NCBI GenBank assembly: GCA_019426215.1
Contig: CM033391.1
Coordinates: 11,892,708 to 11,956,707 of the forward strand
DNA length: 64,000 bases
Direction of reading: 5' to 3'
DNA from: Buddleja alternifolia
Taxonomy: Eukaryota > Streptophyta > Magnoliopsida > Lamiales > Scrophulariaceae
The translations under genes were made by a program, and so were the position numbers. The notes under the pieces were generated by a model. It saw only the letters and a list, made by a program, of their open reading frames with translations, had not been told where the DNA came from and did no database searches. Below, piece by piece: positions 34,371 through 46,749 of this stretch (within the stretch, counting starts at the first letter, position 1; every line of letters starts with the position of its first letter).

Positions 34371-36298
34371 TGTAAGTATACTAATGTGTTACGCGATTGC
34401 TACGTGGGAGGGAATCCGACCCAACACACGACAAACTAGGCACTAGGTTGATTTACGTTTAGACTGCACTCGCTATAGGCAAGTTGCCTAGGTACCCAGT
34501 ATGATGAGATTAAATCTTTTCGTAGTTCAATGGTGGAATTACTCTCTAAAGATGCCAGCAGATTTCTTTAGTGGTCTTTTTTGGAGAGAGCAGATAATGA
34601 ATTATCATTAGCTTTTTGGGGTATATATAGAGATGAGGGTGGGCTATAGGCCAAGGCCTAACTATCAGTACATTTGGTTATTTATTAAACTAATGAATAT
34701 ACATTTCATGCTTCTCAGCTCAATTATTATTGTAGTCCACTTGCCAGATTGCGCTGATTTGATGATAGACCTTTGGTCATATGGGCTCAACCACATTAAT
34801 TATACTCAGCTATAAATGGGGGATAATCCAACCCAAATAAATTATAATTTTAATTATAATTGTGCCCCTAGAAATTCTGGTGCACATCATAATGCCCCCC
34901 ACTCCCGGGTAGGCTACTTAAAGTGTCTAGGAGTGCAAAATTTATTTCTAATTGGGCCCCCAACTTCTCATAGGAATAGGGATCTCTTCTCCATCTGATA
35001 GTAGGGATCATCCCAGTTGCGGGGATTTCGTATGTTTGGGAAGTGATCACGAGGAAGTTGAGGAGGGGGGTGATGGGTCCTAACCCGTAAAACAGCTGCG
35101 GGATCGTGCCATTGACCATACCACTTTTGACACTACTATCCGCTGATTCATCGAGCTGAACATTGTAATAAATTTAGACGCCTTCCAAGCTTTTTTCGCG
35201 ATTAGGATGCGTTCTTTCGCACCTTATGTATATTTTCTCCCTTTGAACCCCGTTAGGTTCTTGAGGGGAAACGATAGCTCCAAGGGAAATTGAAAGTAAA
35301 AAATTTTCTACTTTCCCCTTGGCCACTTGAACATATCCACGCTGTTGCATTGGAATGAAGGTGTTATTCCTCACAAGATCACTCGTGCCCAAAAACAACT
35401 TAGGGCTATTTATGGCCAAGCCGGCTTGTTTGAAACTAACTTTGATGTTAGCCAGCTATATACTCGAGGTATACATGCTTATGATTTCGTGCCAATTTGT
35501 CATGGCATAGCGTCTAAGCATTATTTTTTGTTTTCACTTTGATCACTAACACTTGGCTTTGCATGTGTGTATTTTGTAGGTGCAAAAAGGGTCGCGAAGG
35601 ATGGCAGAGTGAGCTCCGCCCCTCCCACCAGGCCATCCACTACTGGCATTTTGGCCCCTACGACCTCTAGGGGTAACAATAAAGGAGCGAAACTGTCAAG
35701 GCCTCCACGCCCACACATGGCGACAAGGCTAAGGTCTCCGGCTCTTCGGGGTTCGCCCAGGCCGGCCGAGTGTTGTCCACTCTTGACTTCGACTCCATGA
35801 TGGCCGATTTTAGTACTAAGGGTGCTCAGGGTCCCCTTTCTGGTGTTTTAGCTAATCCCCAGGGTACATTGGTCTTGATGGAGGGGGACGCTGAGAGTGT
35901 GCAGGGATGTTCAACCAACTCCCCTCCTAATAGCTACCGTGGTAAATGAATTGTTCTTCGGGGAAAGCCAGGTATTTTTTAGGGGCGTGCACCTGTACGC
36001 TCCACACCCCCAAGAGTTCCTCATGAAAAACATGTTCGTGATCTTTCTCCCGGGAGTTCTAGCCCTTCCGGTCTTGGCAAAAGGTTATTTACCTTTAGGG
36101 TGAATCAGGAACTCGAAGTTCAATCGTTCTGGAATATCAGTGATTCTGTAACCCCTTGGTCATTGACGAGGGTTATTGTGACCAATCACGATTCCAACCG
36201 TTATATTCTTTCTTACAGCTGAGAGAATTGATCAAGAGATTTCTGCGGAGCAGGATGAGTGATTATATTTAGGCATTCTTGCCATTACTTTTTATGTT

Positions 36299-36832
36299 AT
36301 GGATGGCCCTTCATTTTTTACATGTCATATTTCTTCATTCTTTCACTCAATCCAACTCTCTCATCACCTTCGCCTCAAATATGAAGAACTAAAGGGGAAG
36401 GATAACAAGTGTCTTTGGGAAAACCAAACTCTTCTCTCTAGCTCTTTCAGGGCCAAGGAGTCAGCTACCAAATGGGAGGATAAGTATAAAGATGTTAAGG
36501 GAAAGCTTGATGCAGAAGTATTCTGCGGTCGCGACTTTTTTAAATCGGATGTAGGGAAGAAGACACTATGCGATGCAGGAAAGCGGCGGTGGAGAAGTTC
36601 TGAAAAAGTGTTAATTATATGGAGGAGTTCAATAAGAGGGTGTATGATATCGCCAAAGGCTTTATGGCCAAGACGGTCCGCATATGACGTAGGGCTCTTC
36701 GAGAAAGTGGTCGTGAACCGAAGGATGACTTCAAGTGGTTGTATGGTGATATTCCCAATGCTAGTGATGGGGAGGTGGACATGGGGGGCAATCCTGAGAG
36801 TTGAGGTGACAGCTACCCCGCTCGGCACTTAG
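36299..36832 (+). pseudogene. Gag-like coiled-coil fragment
   Basis: A 177-codon open frame. Residues about 25-75 are rich in Lys, Glu, Asp and Ser with heptad-like spacing; the remainder looks frameshifted because composition changes abruptly to Trp/Arg/Met-rich. No zinc knuckle. Its neighbours on both sides are similarly degraded pieces, so I treat it as part of the retroelement rather than a host gene. Confidence 0.3.
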
Positions 36833-37161
36833 CCCCAGTTGTCTTTGTTATTTTGGCTCATCTATTTGCTCTGTTTACCCTTATGTGGGAGGCTTTCCTC
36901 TAAGACTTTACATGTCATTGTATGTGGTCTTTATGACTGTTTCCCATCAGTTGTACTTTGTAGAACTATTTTCGATAGCCTAACTTTTGTGGCGTTCTCA
37001 TTTTTGTCTTGGCGTATAACACTTTAACCCGTGAATTATATGTTGGGCCTCTTTAGGCTTCGTGTATGTTTTATCTTTTTTGAACCCTTGGCTTCATAAG
37101 CGTTAGGTTAAATACTTAATTGTTTATCTATACCCCGTGGCTTCATGAGATTTGGAGGGTG

Positions 37162-37367
37162 CCTATGGCGTTATTCTTAATATTGAGGTGTTGAAGATGC
37201 TATTTATGACCTCTTCCACCCATTGCCTTATGACTTTAGCATGGCGTCGTGGGCGCTTTTAGAGCCCATGGCGTTATTCTTAATATTGGATTGTCGAGGA
37301 TGCTATTTATGACCTCTTACATCTGTTGCCTTACGATTTTAGCAGGCGTCGTGAGAGCTTTTGGAGC
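37162..37367 (+). repeat. Two-copy tandem repeat of about 103 bp
   Basis: Each unit starts CCYATGGCGTTATTCTTAAT and contains GATGCTATTTATGACCTCTT; units begin near 37162 and 37265. Imperfect, non-coding, in the 3' part of the decayed retroelement. Confidence 0.75.
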
Positions 37368-37869
37368 CTTTTACTGACGAGTTTTAGTCCTTGGGCTTCA
37401 TTTGCTTAAAAATATTCTTAGTTTCTACACCTCCTTGCCCCACACTCCTTAATGTGTTTACTATGAGTAAAACATTTAGGACTAAGTTTTGTATAGGGTA
37501 GTTTATAATATCTATTGTCAGTTTTTTGTATGGATTGACCATGTGTATGTTTTGTAAGTCAATGACTATCTAGGCACTTTGCCTTGCCCCCCACTCCCTA
37601 AGAGTCTTCTACATGGTTGATACATTTGGGAGTAAGGTTTTTACAACATGTTATATGGAAGCTTGAATTTATTTTTTATGGTGTAAAGTGGATCATCACC
37701 TTAGTCGTATTCGTATAATCTCGGTCCAGACTCTATGTTGAAGGGGGGTTATTTTATCTAGTGTTGAGAAAAAACTAGGTGCTTTTTAGTTGTGGCAAAG
37801 TAGTACCTTGCACACTATTTTTGTATTCCCCTTTTTATTTTAATGCAATGGACTTTTCCAAAAAAAAAA

Positions 37870-38740
37870 GTACACTCTAGGAATTAGTATCTATAGAGAT
37901 CGAACAAATAAAACGATGGCACTCTCTCAAGCCCTTTATTTAGAAAAGGTCTTAAAGAGACTTTGGATGAAAGATTCTAAGAAAGGGTTCCTGCCTATGA
38001 GACATGGAGTGGATCTCTAGAAAACTATGTGACCTTAAAATGAGGGAGATAAAAAAGAGATGAGCACTATACCCTATGCATCTGCAGTGGGTAGCTTGAT
38101 GTACGTCATGCTGTATACAAGACCTGAAATAGCTTACGCAGTAAGCGTTGTTAGTTAATTTTAAGAAAACCCAAGCAAGGAAAACTGGATAGCTGTGAAG
38201 AATATCCTCAAGTATATAAAGAGAACAAAGGATATGATTCTCATATATGGGAGTGGTGACCTAAGGGTTGATAGGTATACTAACTCAGATTTCCAATTTG
38301 ATGTTGATGATCGAAAATCCACCTTAGGATTCATATTTACCCTCAACGGTGGGGCGGTGACTTGAAAAAGTTCCAAACAAAGCACAACAGCAGATTCCAC
38401 CACACATAATGAATGCGTGGCAGCCTCAAAGAGGCTGTTTGGCTAAGAAAGTTTCTTGAAGAGCTTCAAGTGGTTCCTAACATAGAACTCCCGCTGCCAC
38501 TTTATTGTGACAATAGGAGAGCAATAGTGCAAGCAAAGGAACCAAGGTCTCACAACAAATCCAAACACATAGAGAGAAGATATCACATCATTAGAAAGAT
38601 CTTTGGTAGAGGAGAAATAGTTGTTTAGAAAATAGCCTCAGCAGATAATGTTATTGACTCGTTGACCAAGCCTTTGGCACAGACGGTGCTAGATAGACAT
38701 CTCGAGAAGATGGTTATTAGATACTATAGCGAATGACATT
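37870..38740 (+). pseudogene. Copia pol 3' end (reverse transcriptase tail and RNase H)
   Basis: Translating across frames gives the end of a Copia reverse transcriptase (LGISIYRDR, SQALYLEKVLKR, IPYASAVGSLMYVMLYTRPE) and the RNase H domain (KNILKYIKRTKDM, DRKSTLGFIF, NECVAASKRLF, ADNVIDSLTKPLAQTV). At least two stop codons (TAA near 38157, TGA near 38362) and frameshifts interrupt it. It is followed by a short purine-rich tract (AAGTGGGAT) and the LTR at 38758, the normal order at a Copia 3' end. Confidence 0.85.
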
Positions 38741-38827
38741 AAGTGCAAGTGGGATATTGTTAGTGTTATGCCCTCAGATGCCACAGATGATAGATACTAT
38801 AGGGCATTATCATTGTAATTAAACATT

Positions 38828-40148
38828 GAGATAATTGCATAATATACCCCTATAAAACACGAAACCTGCAGACATCCTTCCTGCGTTAAAAAAATAGCCT
38901 AATATAACCCTGTGTTTTTTAAAACCCTGCACGAAAATGCCTCCCCGTTAGAAACTAACGGAGAGTGTTGTACACTCGCTGGGCCTGAGAGTGAGATAGT
39001 TTTTTGCATTAAATGTACTTGTGAAATGACTATTTTAGCCATCCAATTTTTATAAAAATACACAAATAATTCAACTTTGGCAGGTTATGATGTATTTGGG
39101 TAGGATTATTGGATCTGGGTGATCCAAACCAAACCCTTTTTTTTTTTGCCCTTTTTCCTTTACTTTTTTCCCTTCCTTTTCTTTTCTCCTTTTTCCTTTT
39201 TTCATTTCCTCTTTTCAGTCAATGTCGGGAATCACCACCATAGCCCCGCCGCTGAACCACTGTTCCCCACCGCCCATACCTTCATCATCCACTTGAATCA
39301 TCCACCCTTGCCGTCACAACAACTTCTTTGCCCGAAACCCCAGCAACTCCTCGCCTACAACTCCGAACCCCCTCTGGTCGTCACACCCCAGCCACCACTA
39401 GCCCTGCCAAACACCCCAACCCATAGTCACCCCTGCGCCACCACCCTCTCAGATACGCCACCACCGCCGATTGAAATTCTATAGATTTCCTGAAATTTTG
39501 TTAATTTTTCTTCTTAATTTTGTTTTCTTATTGAAATATGATTTGTGTAATAGATTCTGGGTTAGATGGAGAATTCGGGATTATTTTGCTGTTTTTCTTT
39601 TCTTAGTGAAGGTAAAGATTTTTCTTTATTTTTTTTTTGAAATTTTCTTATATTTTTTATGATTTTTCTGATTTTTTTTCTATTTTCTGATTTTCTTTGG
39701 AATTTTTTGGTTGTTGAAATTTTTTATAAGTATTGTCTAATTTTTTTTATTTACTTTTTCAAAAAAAAAATCAGATTTTTTAATCAACTTTATGAATTTT
39801 TTTACCAGAATTTTTATGAATTTTAAGATTTGTTTTTTTATTTTTTTTTTCTAATTTTTGACTTTTATGGATTTATTTTTATTTACAGAAATTTTATACT
39901 TATTTTTGATCCAACAGTTGAGAACAAATAATCTAAAGGCTGAAATTGAATGTGACTAAATATAATATTCATTAATACTAAGGGTATAACGGTCATACAA
40001 TACAATAAACTAACACCGTTAGTCTGCGCCAACGGAAAGGGAGAGTGTGCAAACTAACAAAAACACAGAGTTATATTAGGCTAATTTTTCAACACAGGGG
40101 GATGTGTGCAGGTTTCGTGTTTCAAGAGGTATATTATGCAATTATCCC
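38828..40148 (+). mobile_element. Non-autonomous MULE inside the Copia LTR
   Basis: Ends GAGATAATTGCATAATATAC...GTATATTATGCAATTATCCC, inverted over about 100 bases. Flanked by TTAAACATT (38819-38827) and TTAAGCATT (40149-40157), a 9-bp duplication with one mismatch. LTR sequence resumes after it. Same terminal family and same internal plan (pyrimidine tract, then Pro/His-rich segment) as 30921-31947. Confidence 0.85.
39119..39484 (+). other. Phe-rich then Pro-rich open segment inside the MULE
   Basis: A 121-codon open frame whose first third is Phe-dominated (from the pyrimidine tract) and whose remainder is Pro/His/Thr-rich with PPLPSQQ, PQPPLALPNTPT and TPPPPIE. Composition and position parallel the open segment of the sister element at 31086. 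No known domain. Coding status is doubtful. Confidence 0.3.
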
Positions 40149-41299
40149 TTAAGCATTCTTAATCAATAAAAGGCATCTTATGTTGTTTTCTCATAGGCAT
40201 CTGTGAGTTAATAAATAACTTTAAGGTGTGCCTTCTACTTCTAATGGTTTAGGGAGAACGACACTAGAAGTGTTCAGTACTTAATGACTAAATAAGTTTG
40301 CAAGTCAAAGAGATTATTGACTGGACATCAATACTAAATAAGACTTGTATGACATAAGCTTTGACGTGGAAGTGCCAGTCGAACACCATGGGTTAGTGGG
40401 AGATTGTGTCATAGACACATCAGTGGGACTGACGGGTTCGAACATGACTCACATCGGTTCTGTCACATGGGTTTCACTCTATGACAGTCAGTGACAGAAC
40501 TAATTAGTTATGATAGGTACGCATGAACTTTAGACCTGAGTAATCACGCTGAAGATGTGCGTATGATATCAAGTTTGTCACTAGAGTAGTTAGATCCAAT
40601 TCACCTGTTGGTAGGGTCGACCTCGAAATGCAACTTGATGGGCAAATAGCAGTCTTAACTGATTGACAAGATGGTATTTATTCTCTCATAAGTGAATGAA
40701 CATATATCCTATGTTTGTCATGAATGAGGTCAAAAGTTTTTGGCCAGAGCAATAGAGTTACTCATGTTAGACATCGGAGTACACTCATTGACCTTGACTC
40801 ATTATGATCTTCGCATATAGTCAAGTATTGTGAGTTTGACTAAACCGTGACTCTCACTTGACTGAGATATAAAAATAAAAGGTTTACACTGGTATAGTAA
40901 TCATGACCGGAAAGGTTTTGGAATGATCCTAATCATTCGTTCTCAATTGGATTACGATATGAGCCACGTGACTGGCTAAGTGTTACTCACATCCTATGGT
41001 TTCCTCCCAACTGCATTTTGAGATGAATCTAAAGAGTCGCGCTTAAAGAAATTGCAAAGGGGAAAAACTGGGTTTTGATTTAAAAGGCTTCGTCGGTATT
41101 TGATATCGGTCAATATTAAATAATTAATTTGTCACTAGATGATTGAATTAATTAATTAATAGTATTAATATGATAATTAATTTCTTAGAGGAATTAATTA
41201 TTAAACTAATATATTTAGTTATTTAATTAATTATTTATTGGATAAATAAATACTAAATAATCAAATTAAAATAGGAACCAGGTGGGTGCACTAGCCGTG

Positions 41300-41530
41300 A
41301 GGCTAGCTAGTGCACACCTAGGGTCATGGACGCCTCTCTCCTTGTGTTGGTTGCCAAGGGTTTTGTCTCTCTATCTTTATATATATATATATATATATAT
41401 TGTTTAAAGAGAGATAAAAATCCTAACCTCACTTTTACTGTAAAAGAAAAAGAAGCTAAGTTAAAACTCTCCCCACCTCTCTCTCTCCCCCCCCCTAGCC
41501 GTCTCCTTTAGAGAAGAAGAAGAGGACTTC
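41300..41530. repeat. (AT)n microsatellite in the LTR
   Basis: An AT dinucleotide run at about 41380-41401, then a CT-rich stretch with a C-run near 41491. Non-coding, within the Copia LTR. Confidence 0.6.
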
Positions 41531-41721
41531 TTGTTTAGGATTCCGGTGTGGTAATTTAGAGGCAGCGCTATCATGGCTGCTCGGATTAGAAAATCAAAGC
41601 AAACACTAATTTGGAAGAAATTGTAAGTTTTTCCAAACTTAATGTTTAAATATGAAATTCAAAGATGAACATCTAGGGATTTTTATTTTCGGTGCATTCT
41701 TATGCTCATATCCCAACATTA

Positions 41722-41795
41722 TGATAGCCTAGAATTAAACACAGGACCTCCCACATGAAAGTGGAAGCTGATACCACTATGCTAACATTAATTAA
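41722..41795 (-). mobile_element. SINE-like tRNA-derived fragment (family 2), arm 2 mate
   Basis: On the minus strand: GTTAGCATAGTGGTATC then GAGGTCCTGTGTTTAATTC. It is the counterpart of 15478-15551 and runs straight into AAGAGTAACAAAATATTAC, which in arm 1 lies beyond the LINE. This is the empty site of that LINE. Confidence 0.6.
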
Positions 41796-43026
41796 GAGTA
41801 ACAAAATATTACAAATGTAAGTTGGATGAGTGGGCCAGTAAAATGTTTCTGCCTGGTCAATCCAACTAAGCCCATAAATATTGGGTCTTAGGATTGGGCT
41901 GGGCCATTAGTTCTTGACAAGCGCAACCCAAGTCCAACCCTAGGTCGAGTACGATACGTGAAGCTTACTTGTTTATGGTAAGACCCAAGGCTTACTTGTT
42001 TATACATGATGCTTACTTGGGGTGGGGCGATGCTACCCCTTAGGGCATTGCCCCAAGGGACGTGTCGCCAATGACAAACTGACACGTGGCTTGTCCCACT
42101 TTTACCTTTAAAAAACAAAAAAATGATTTTTAACCTGCAAACAAATTTTTTTTTAACTCAACCATGGTCTAAGCTAATTAAATATTAAAGAAAAGTTAAA
42201 AAATAAAAAAGCCAAAAGTGTAATACAAGCCCACTGTCTTTTGTTTCCCAGATTTTCATTTTCTTTTCGTCCGTCTCTCCACTTCTTCTTTTCTTCTCCT
42301 TTTTTTTTTTTGGTAATATTCTTCTTTTCTTCTCTTTTTGGTCCAACAACATCCCAAGCTCCTCACCATGTTTTCAACCTCGGCGTTCCTTAAACGTGAT
42401 GCTATTCCCTAGTTGCGTTGTTATTTTTGCTCGGTATCGGTGGTCGCGCCTTCATTGTCTCCATCTTCGTTGTGGCTGTCGTCAGAGGTGAAGGAGGTAA
42501 AGGAGGTGAATAATCTATTTTCTGATTTTTAAAAGTCAATGTGAAATTTTTTGGTGCTTTTGAGATTTAAAATCATAGTTTAAAAGTTTCATATAAAGTA
42601 TTTTGAGGGTTTTGGGTTTTAAAATCATGGTATAAAAAGGTCATTGAAGCATAGATATTGAGCAAAATTTATGGAGTATTATTGCTTGGATAATTGTTGC
42701 TTAATTATTTTCTTTGTCAACTTTGCTCATGGAGAATATTGAGCTAAAACAGAGCCGATTTTTGGCTCTTGGAGAACAGGATTGAGGCTTGAAAGAAATT
42801 TTTTTGTTTCCTTGTGTTTAAGATGAATATATAGGTCCTTATTTCTGGGTTGCCAGTTGTTATGGAGTGAGGAAAATAATCTTTTTGGTCTTATCTTTGA
42901 ATGTACCATATTCAGTGTAAATATGGGATTATGGTTGAAATGATTATAATGAAGTTATTTTGACCATTTTAGGTGTGGAACATTGTTTCTTTATTTGCCT
43001 CCTATTGTTCAAGAAATTAAGAAATT

Positions 43027-45868
43027 ATGGAACAAGATCATCCTCTTTCTACCATAGCTACTAATTTATTTGAGTTCCTAGGTTTGCAACTCTATATATT
43101 TCATTTACTATAGTAAAATTACTTATTTTAATTGATTATAGAATTGGTCATTTTAATTTGATTGTAAAATTGATTTGTTTTTTTATTAGACTCTGAGGCA
43201 AACCATGAAGATGAACTCGAGGTCCAAAATTTATGTGAGGAACAATTTACAAGTGAAGAATCACGGATGCCCAAAAATATTGAGGTACAATCTAAAATCT
43301 CCATGGTAGAAGAATTCGAAAGTAGATTAGCGGTTGGTAAAATCTTGGAAAGTCCGGAAGCTGCATATTTGTTATATTGTAAGTATGCACATGCTAAAGG
43401 TTTTGGTGTGAGAAAGGGGGATAACTGCTATTTTACCTGTAGTAGTGAAATCCGAGCAAAAGACTTTGAATGTTCATGTCAAGGAGTTAAAGATGAAAAG
43501 CGTTCTAGTGAAAGAATACCAATTTACCAAAAGCCAATCACTAGAACTAAATGCAAAGCAAGACTTACAATAGCGCGAGAAAGAGACGGGGAATGGAAGG
43601 TGAATAGGTTTATAATTGAGCATAATCACGAAATGGTTGCGTCTGATCAAATACATTTATTGAGATCATCACGCAACATTTCGCATGCTCAAAATCAACT
43701 TTAGAAGCAATGTATAATGCTGGAATACCTATTGCTAATGCATTTTCTTATATGGGAAAAGAAGCACAAGGGCCACAAAATCTGGGGTTTGTACGAAAAG
43801 ATGCATATGATCACTTTAATCGCATAAGAAGAAATACAAAAGTTGAGGATGGAGATGCTTTTGAACTACTCCAATACTTTATAAATAAGTTGAACACTGA
43901 GTACTTTTTCTTTTGGAACGTGCAATTGAATGATGATAATAGAATTATGAACTTTTTCTTCAGGGATTATCGATGTAAAGTTGACTATGAATGTTTTGGT
44001 GATGTGGTCTCGGTCGACACCACTTACCGAACAAATAAGTACAATTTGATATGTGCGCCTTTTGTCGGTATACACCACCACAAGCAAAATGTCATGTTTG
44101 GATTGGCCTTTATGTCGGATGAAACTGAAAGTTCCTTTGAGTGGTTGTTTACAACGTTTCTCAAATCTATGTACGGTAAGGAGCCTGAGACAGTCTTCAC
44201 TGACCAATGTCAAGCGATGATGAATGTAGTTGAAACAGTTTTTCCATGCGCACATCATCGCTTGTGTCAATGGCATATTAATCAAAATGCTCCTTCATAC
44301 TTTGGAAGTTTGAATGGTGATACAAGGTTTAAACAATTGTGGCATCAGTGCATGACGTACTGTGAATCTGAAGAAGAGTTTGAGAGTGTATGAAAAAATA
44401 TGATTGATGAGTACAATCTCATTGATCATAAATGGTTAAATGGCATGTACAAGTTGAGGCACAAATGGGCTACTGCTTTTAGTAATCACAAGTTTAGTGC
44501 CGGACTTTTAGCTAATTCAAGAAGTGAGAGCACAAACTCGGTGTTGAAAAAGGTAGGTGACAAGACCATTACATTGTATCAATTTGTTCAAAATTATGAA
44601 AAAGTTCAAAAAGTTTGGCGTGCAAACGAAAAGGCTGAGGATACTCGTTGTCGCCATGGGATGCCTTCGATGGTTGTGAAAAAAAACCCAATGTTGACGC
44701 ATGTGGCTAATCTTTACACACTCAATATATATGGAATTTTTCAGGCCGAATTTATTGATTCTTTGAACATGGTGTTCGTTGAACAACCATCAATACCTTT
44801 CTTTAATTCTTTTATTGAGTTCAAAGTAAGATCTCATGGTCAAAACTCAAGAGTGAGAAAAGTAGTGTTTGACAAACAGAGAGTTGAAGTAAAATATAGT
44901 TGTCACAAATTTGAGACAATGGGAATATTGTGTAGACATGCTTTGAAAGTTTTAAATCATGTAGATGTTCATTTTCTACCCGAACTACACATAAAAAAAG
45001 ATGGATGAAAAGTATGAGGAGTAGAGTATCTGATGAAAGCGGTGAAAGTGGGAATGAGCATGAATCTGAGATGGTATTTGTCAATCAAATAACGAGGTCT
45101 GCATATGATCTTTCTATGCGATGCAAAACTCATGGGGAGACGAGAAAAATGTTGTCTGCAATTATGGATAGTGCTATTGAGCAAATAAATGGTTTCTTTG
45201 AGAATTTGAATTTAAATGATCAAAATTCATCAAATGCTTTTGATATTGATGCTGATAATGCCCAACTAAATGAAATACTCATCTGTAACCCTCCCGTTGT
45301 CAAGTCAAGAGGAATTACGAATGCTGTGATACAACGCCATTGGGATGATAAGAGTAAAAAGGGAAAAGGAAAAGGAAAAACACAAAGTTCAAGTGAGTTT
45401 TAAGTTACTGTAATCATATATATATATTATTATAAGTTATATGCCTTTTGTTTTTGTAACTAATGCTTCTATTATTTCTTCCTTAAAAAATAACTTTAGA
45501 GACAACTACAAAGAGCACCAAAAGAAAAGGACAATGCTCCCAAGAGTTTACTCATGTAACCACTAGTACCCATTTCCAAGCATCTCAATACCTGAGTACC
45601 ACCCCTTTCCAAGGCACATTATTTGGCTCTCAATTTGATGCAAATCAATCGCATTTCACATGTCCAATGTCAATTCCTTCAATGAGTACTATGTTCTGCG
45701 AAACACGTGTAGGGGTAAGTGTAATTTTAATTCGTTATATTTTTTTACAAAAGTAGAGGTGGTAAATATATCAGTTCTTGTTTTTATTGCATAGATTTAA
45801 TTTAACATGAATATTGTTGTTTCTTTTTCTAGGAACATTTTAATAATGGTTGGGCCCACCGGCGTTGA
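43027..45868 (+). pseudogene. FAR1/FHY3-like MULE transposase, inactivated
   Basis: Predicted exons 43027-43081, 43190-45392, 45500-45714 and 45833-45868. Domains in order: FAR1 DNA-binding region (43300-43680), MULE transposase core (DVVSVDTTYRTNKYN, ETVFTDQC, CQWHIN), SWIM zinc finger near 44890-44950. Damage: a 1-base frameshift near 43700, TGA replacing the expected Trp codon at 44391, and a frameshift in an A-run near 44995. The SWIM motif reads YSCHKFETMGILCRH, so its first Cys has become Tyr. FAR1/FHY3 light-signalling factors derive from such transposases, but the inverted ends show this is still a transposon. Confidence 0.88.
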
Positions 45869-46317
45869 GAGGAGTATTTGGTTGACTAATAATTTAGTTC
45901 ATCTTTTTTTCTATTGAATATTCTAGTTCATTTGAGAACATTTATTAATATGTCTGTCTCATTGAAATTTTAAAGTGAGGTGGTGGATTTCTATATTGTG
46001 TAAGACTTGAGGTGTTTGGTTGACCGATAATTTAGATTTCAATTGATATTTGGCATTAGTGATTTTTTTTGTAGTACTATAATATATATTTTTTTTTTGG
46101 GAAAATGTTCACGATTGATTCTGACACCGGAAATATGCGAAGGGAGAAATTAGGAGGCAACACAAGCACACACTTTCGAAAACTTAAAGACCTTGACTAA
46201 ATACTACTAATTCAAAGAAGACTCTTAAAAAGTAATTAGGAAATGTAAATAAACTTAAAGACCTTGACTAAATACTACTAATTCAAAGAAGACTCTTAAA
46301 TAATTAGATAAACTATT
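45869..46317. other. MULE interior with a short tandem repeat
   Basis: Non-coding. A 49-bp stretch (AACTTAAAGACCTTGACTAA...) occurs at 46181-46229 and again at 46252-46300, a 71-bp period. Confidence 0.7.
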
Positions 46318-46749
46318 GGACAATTGTCACTTATAGTCCCTAAAGTATTCAATTTGTCTCACTTACGTCCCTAAACTAAAATTTGTTACGCAACCGTCCC
46401 TAAAGTATTCAATTTGTCTCACTTATGTCCCTAAACTAAAATTTGTGGATAGCCCTATGTGTCTAGTTTCATGGGAAGAAAACGGTTCACGAATCCGAGC
46501 TTTCTACAATGAGTTATGAATTTTCTCGTGAAGACGCGCATAGCTGTCTGCACAGCCGAGAAGCTCCAAAAAATTCCCAAAAAAGGACCAAAAAACTTAA
46601 TTTTACCCTTACTTTAGGTTCAATTTTGATCTAAAAGGACTAAAGTGAGACAAAATTATTACTTTAGGAACGGTAGCGTAACAAATTTTAGTTTAGGGAC
46701 GTAAGTGAGACAAATTGAATACTTTAGGGACTATAAGTGACATTTGTAC
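46318..46749. mobile_element. MULE-type MITE nested in the FAR1-type MULE
   Basis: Long inverted ends around GTCACTTATAGTCCCTAAAG and its complement, continuing through TTCAATTTGTCTCACTTACG for about 75 bases. An exact 9-bp duplication, TAAACTATT, flanks it (46309-46317, 46750-46758). 432 bp, no coding. The left arm contains an internal partial duplication of the same sequence. Confidence 0.9.

Larger units (their letters stand above)
34371..37869 (+). mobile_element. Decayed retroelement-like segment ending in an A-run
   Basis: Less AT-rich than its neighbours, with several plus-strand open pieces. One at 35567-35800 is Ala/Pro/Arg-rich. Another at 36299-36832 includes a Lys/Glu-rich, probably coiled-coil stretch (SFRAKESATKWEDKYKDVKG) like the C-terminal parts of plant gag-type proteins. 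The segment ends in an A-run (37860-37869), after which Copia pol coding resumes, so it probably inserted into the Copia element. No integrase or reverse transcriptase is visible, and class is unassigned. Confidence 0.4.
38758..41718 (+). mobile_element. Copia 3' LTR, interrupted by a MULE
   Basis: Begins TGTTAGTGTTATGCCCTCAG after the purine tract and ends ...CATATCCCAACA. Without the insertion at 38828-40157 it is about 1.6 kb, similar to the solo LTR at 12261-13946. The 834-1431 LTR on the other strand is a third relative. Its end coincides with the left edge of duplication arm 2. Confidence 0.8.

Noticed and set aside
43866..44285. 139-codon antisense frame over the FAR1-type transposase
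   Set aside because: It mirrors a domain-bearing frame on the plus strand and has no recognisable features.
43027..45868. Host FAR1/FHY3-related transcription factor gene
   Set aside because: It lies inside an element with inverted ends and a 9-bp duplication and is broken at three places, so it is a transposase pseudogene.
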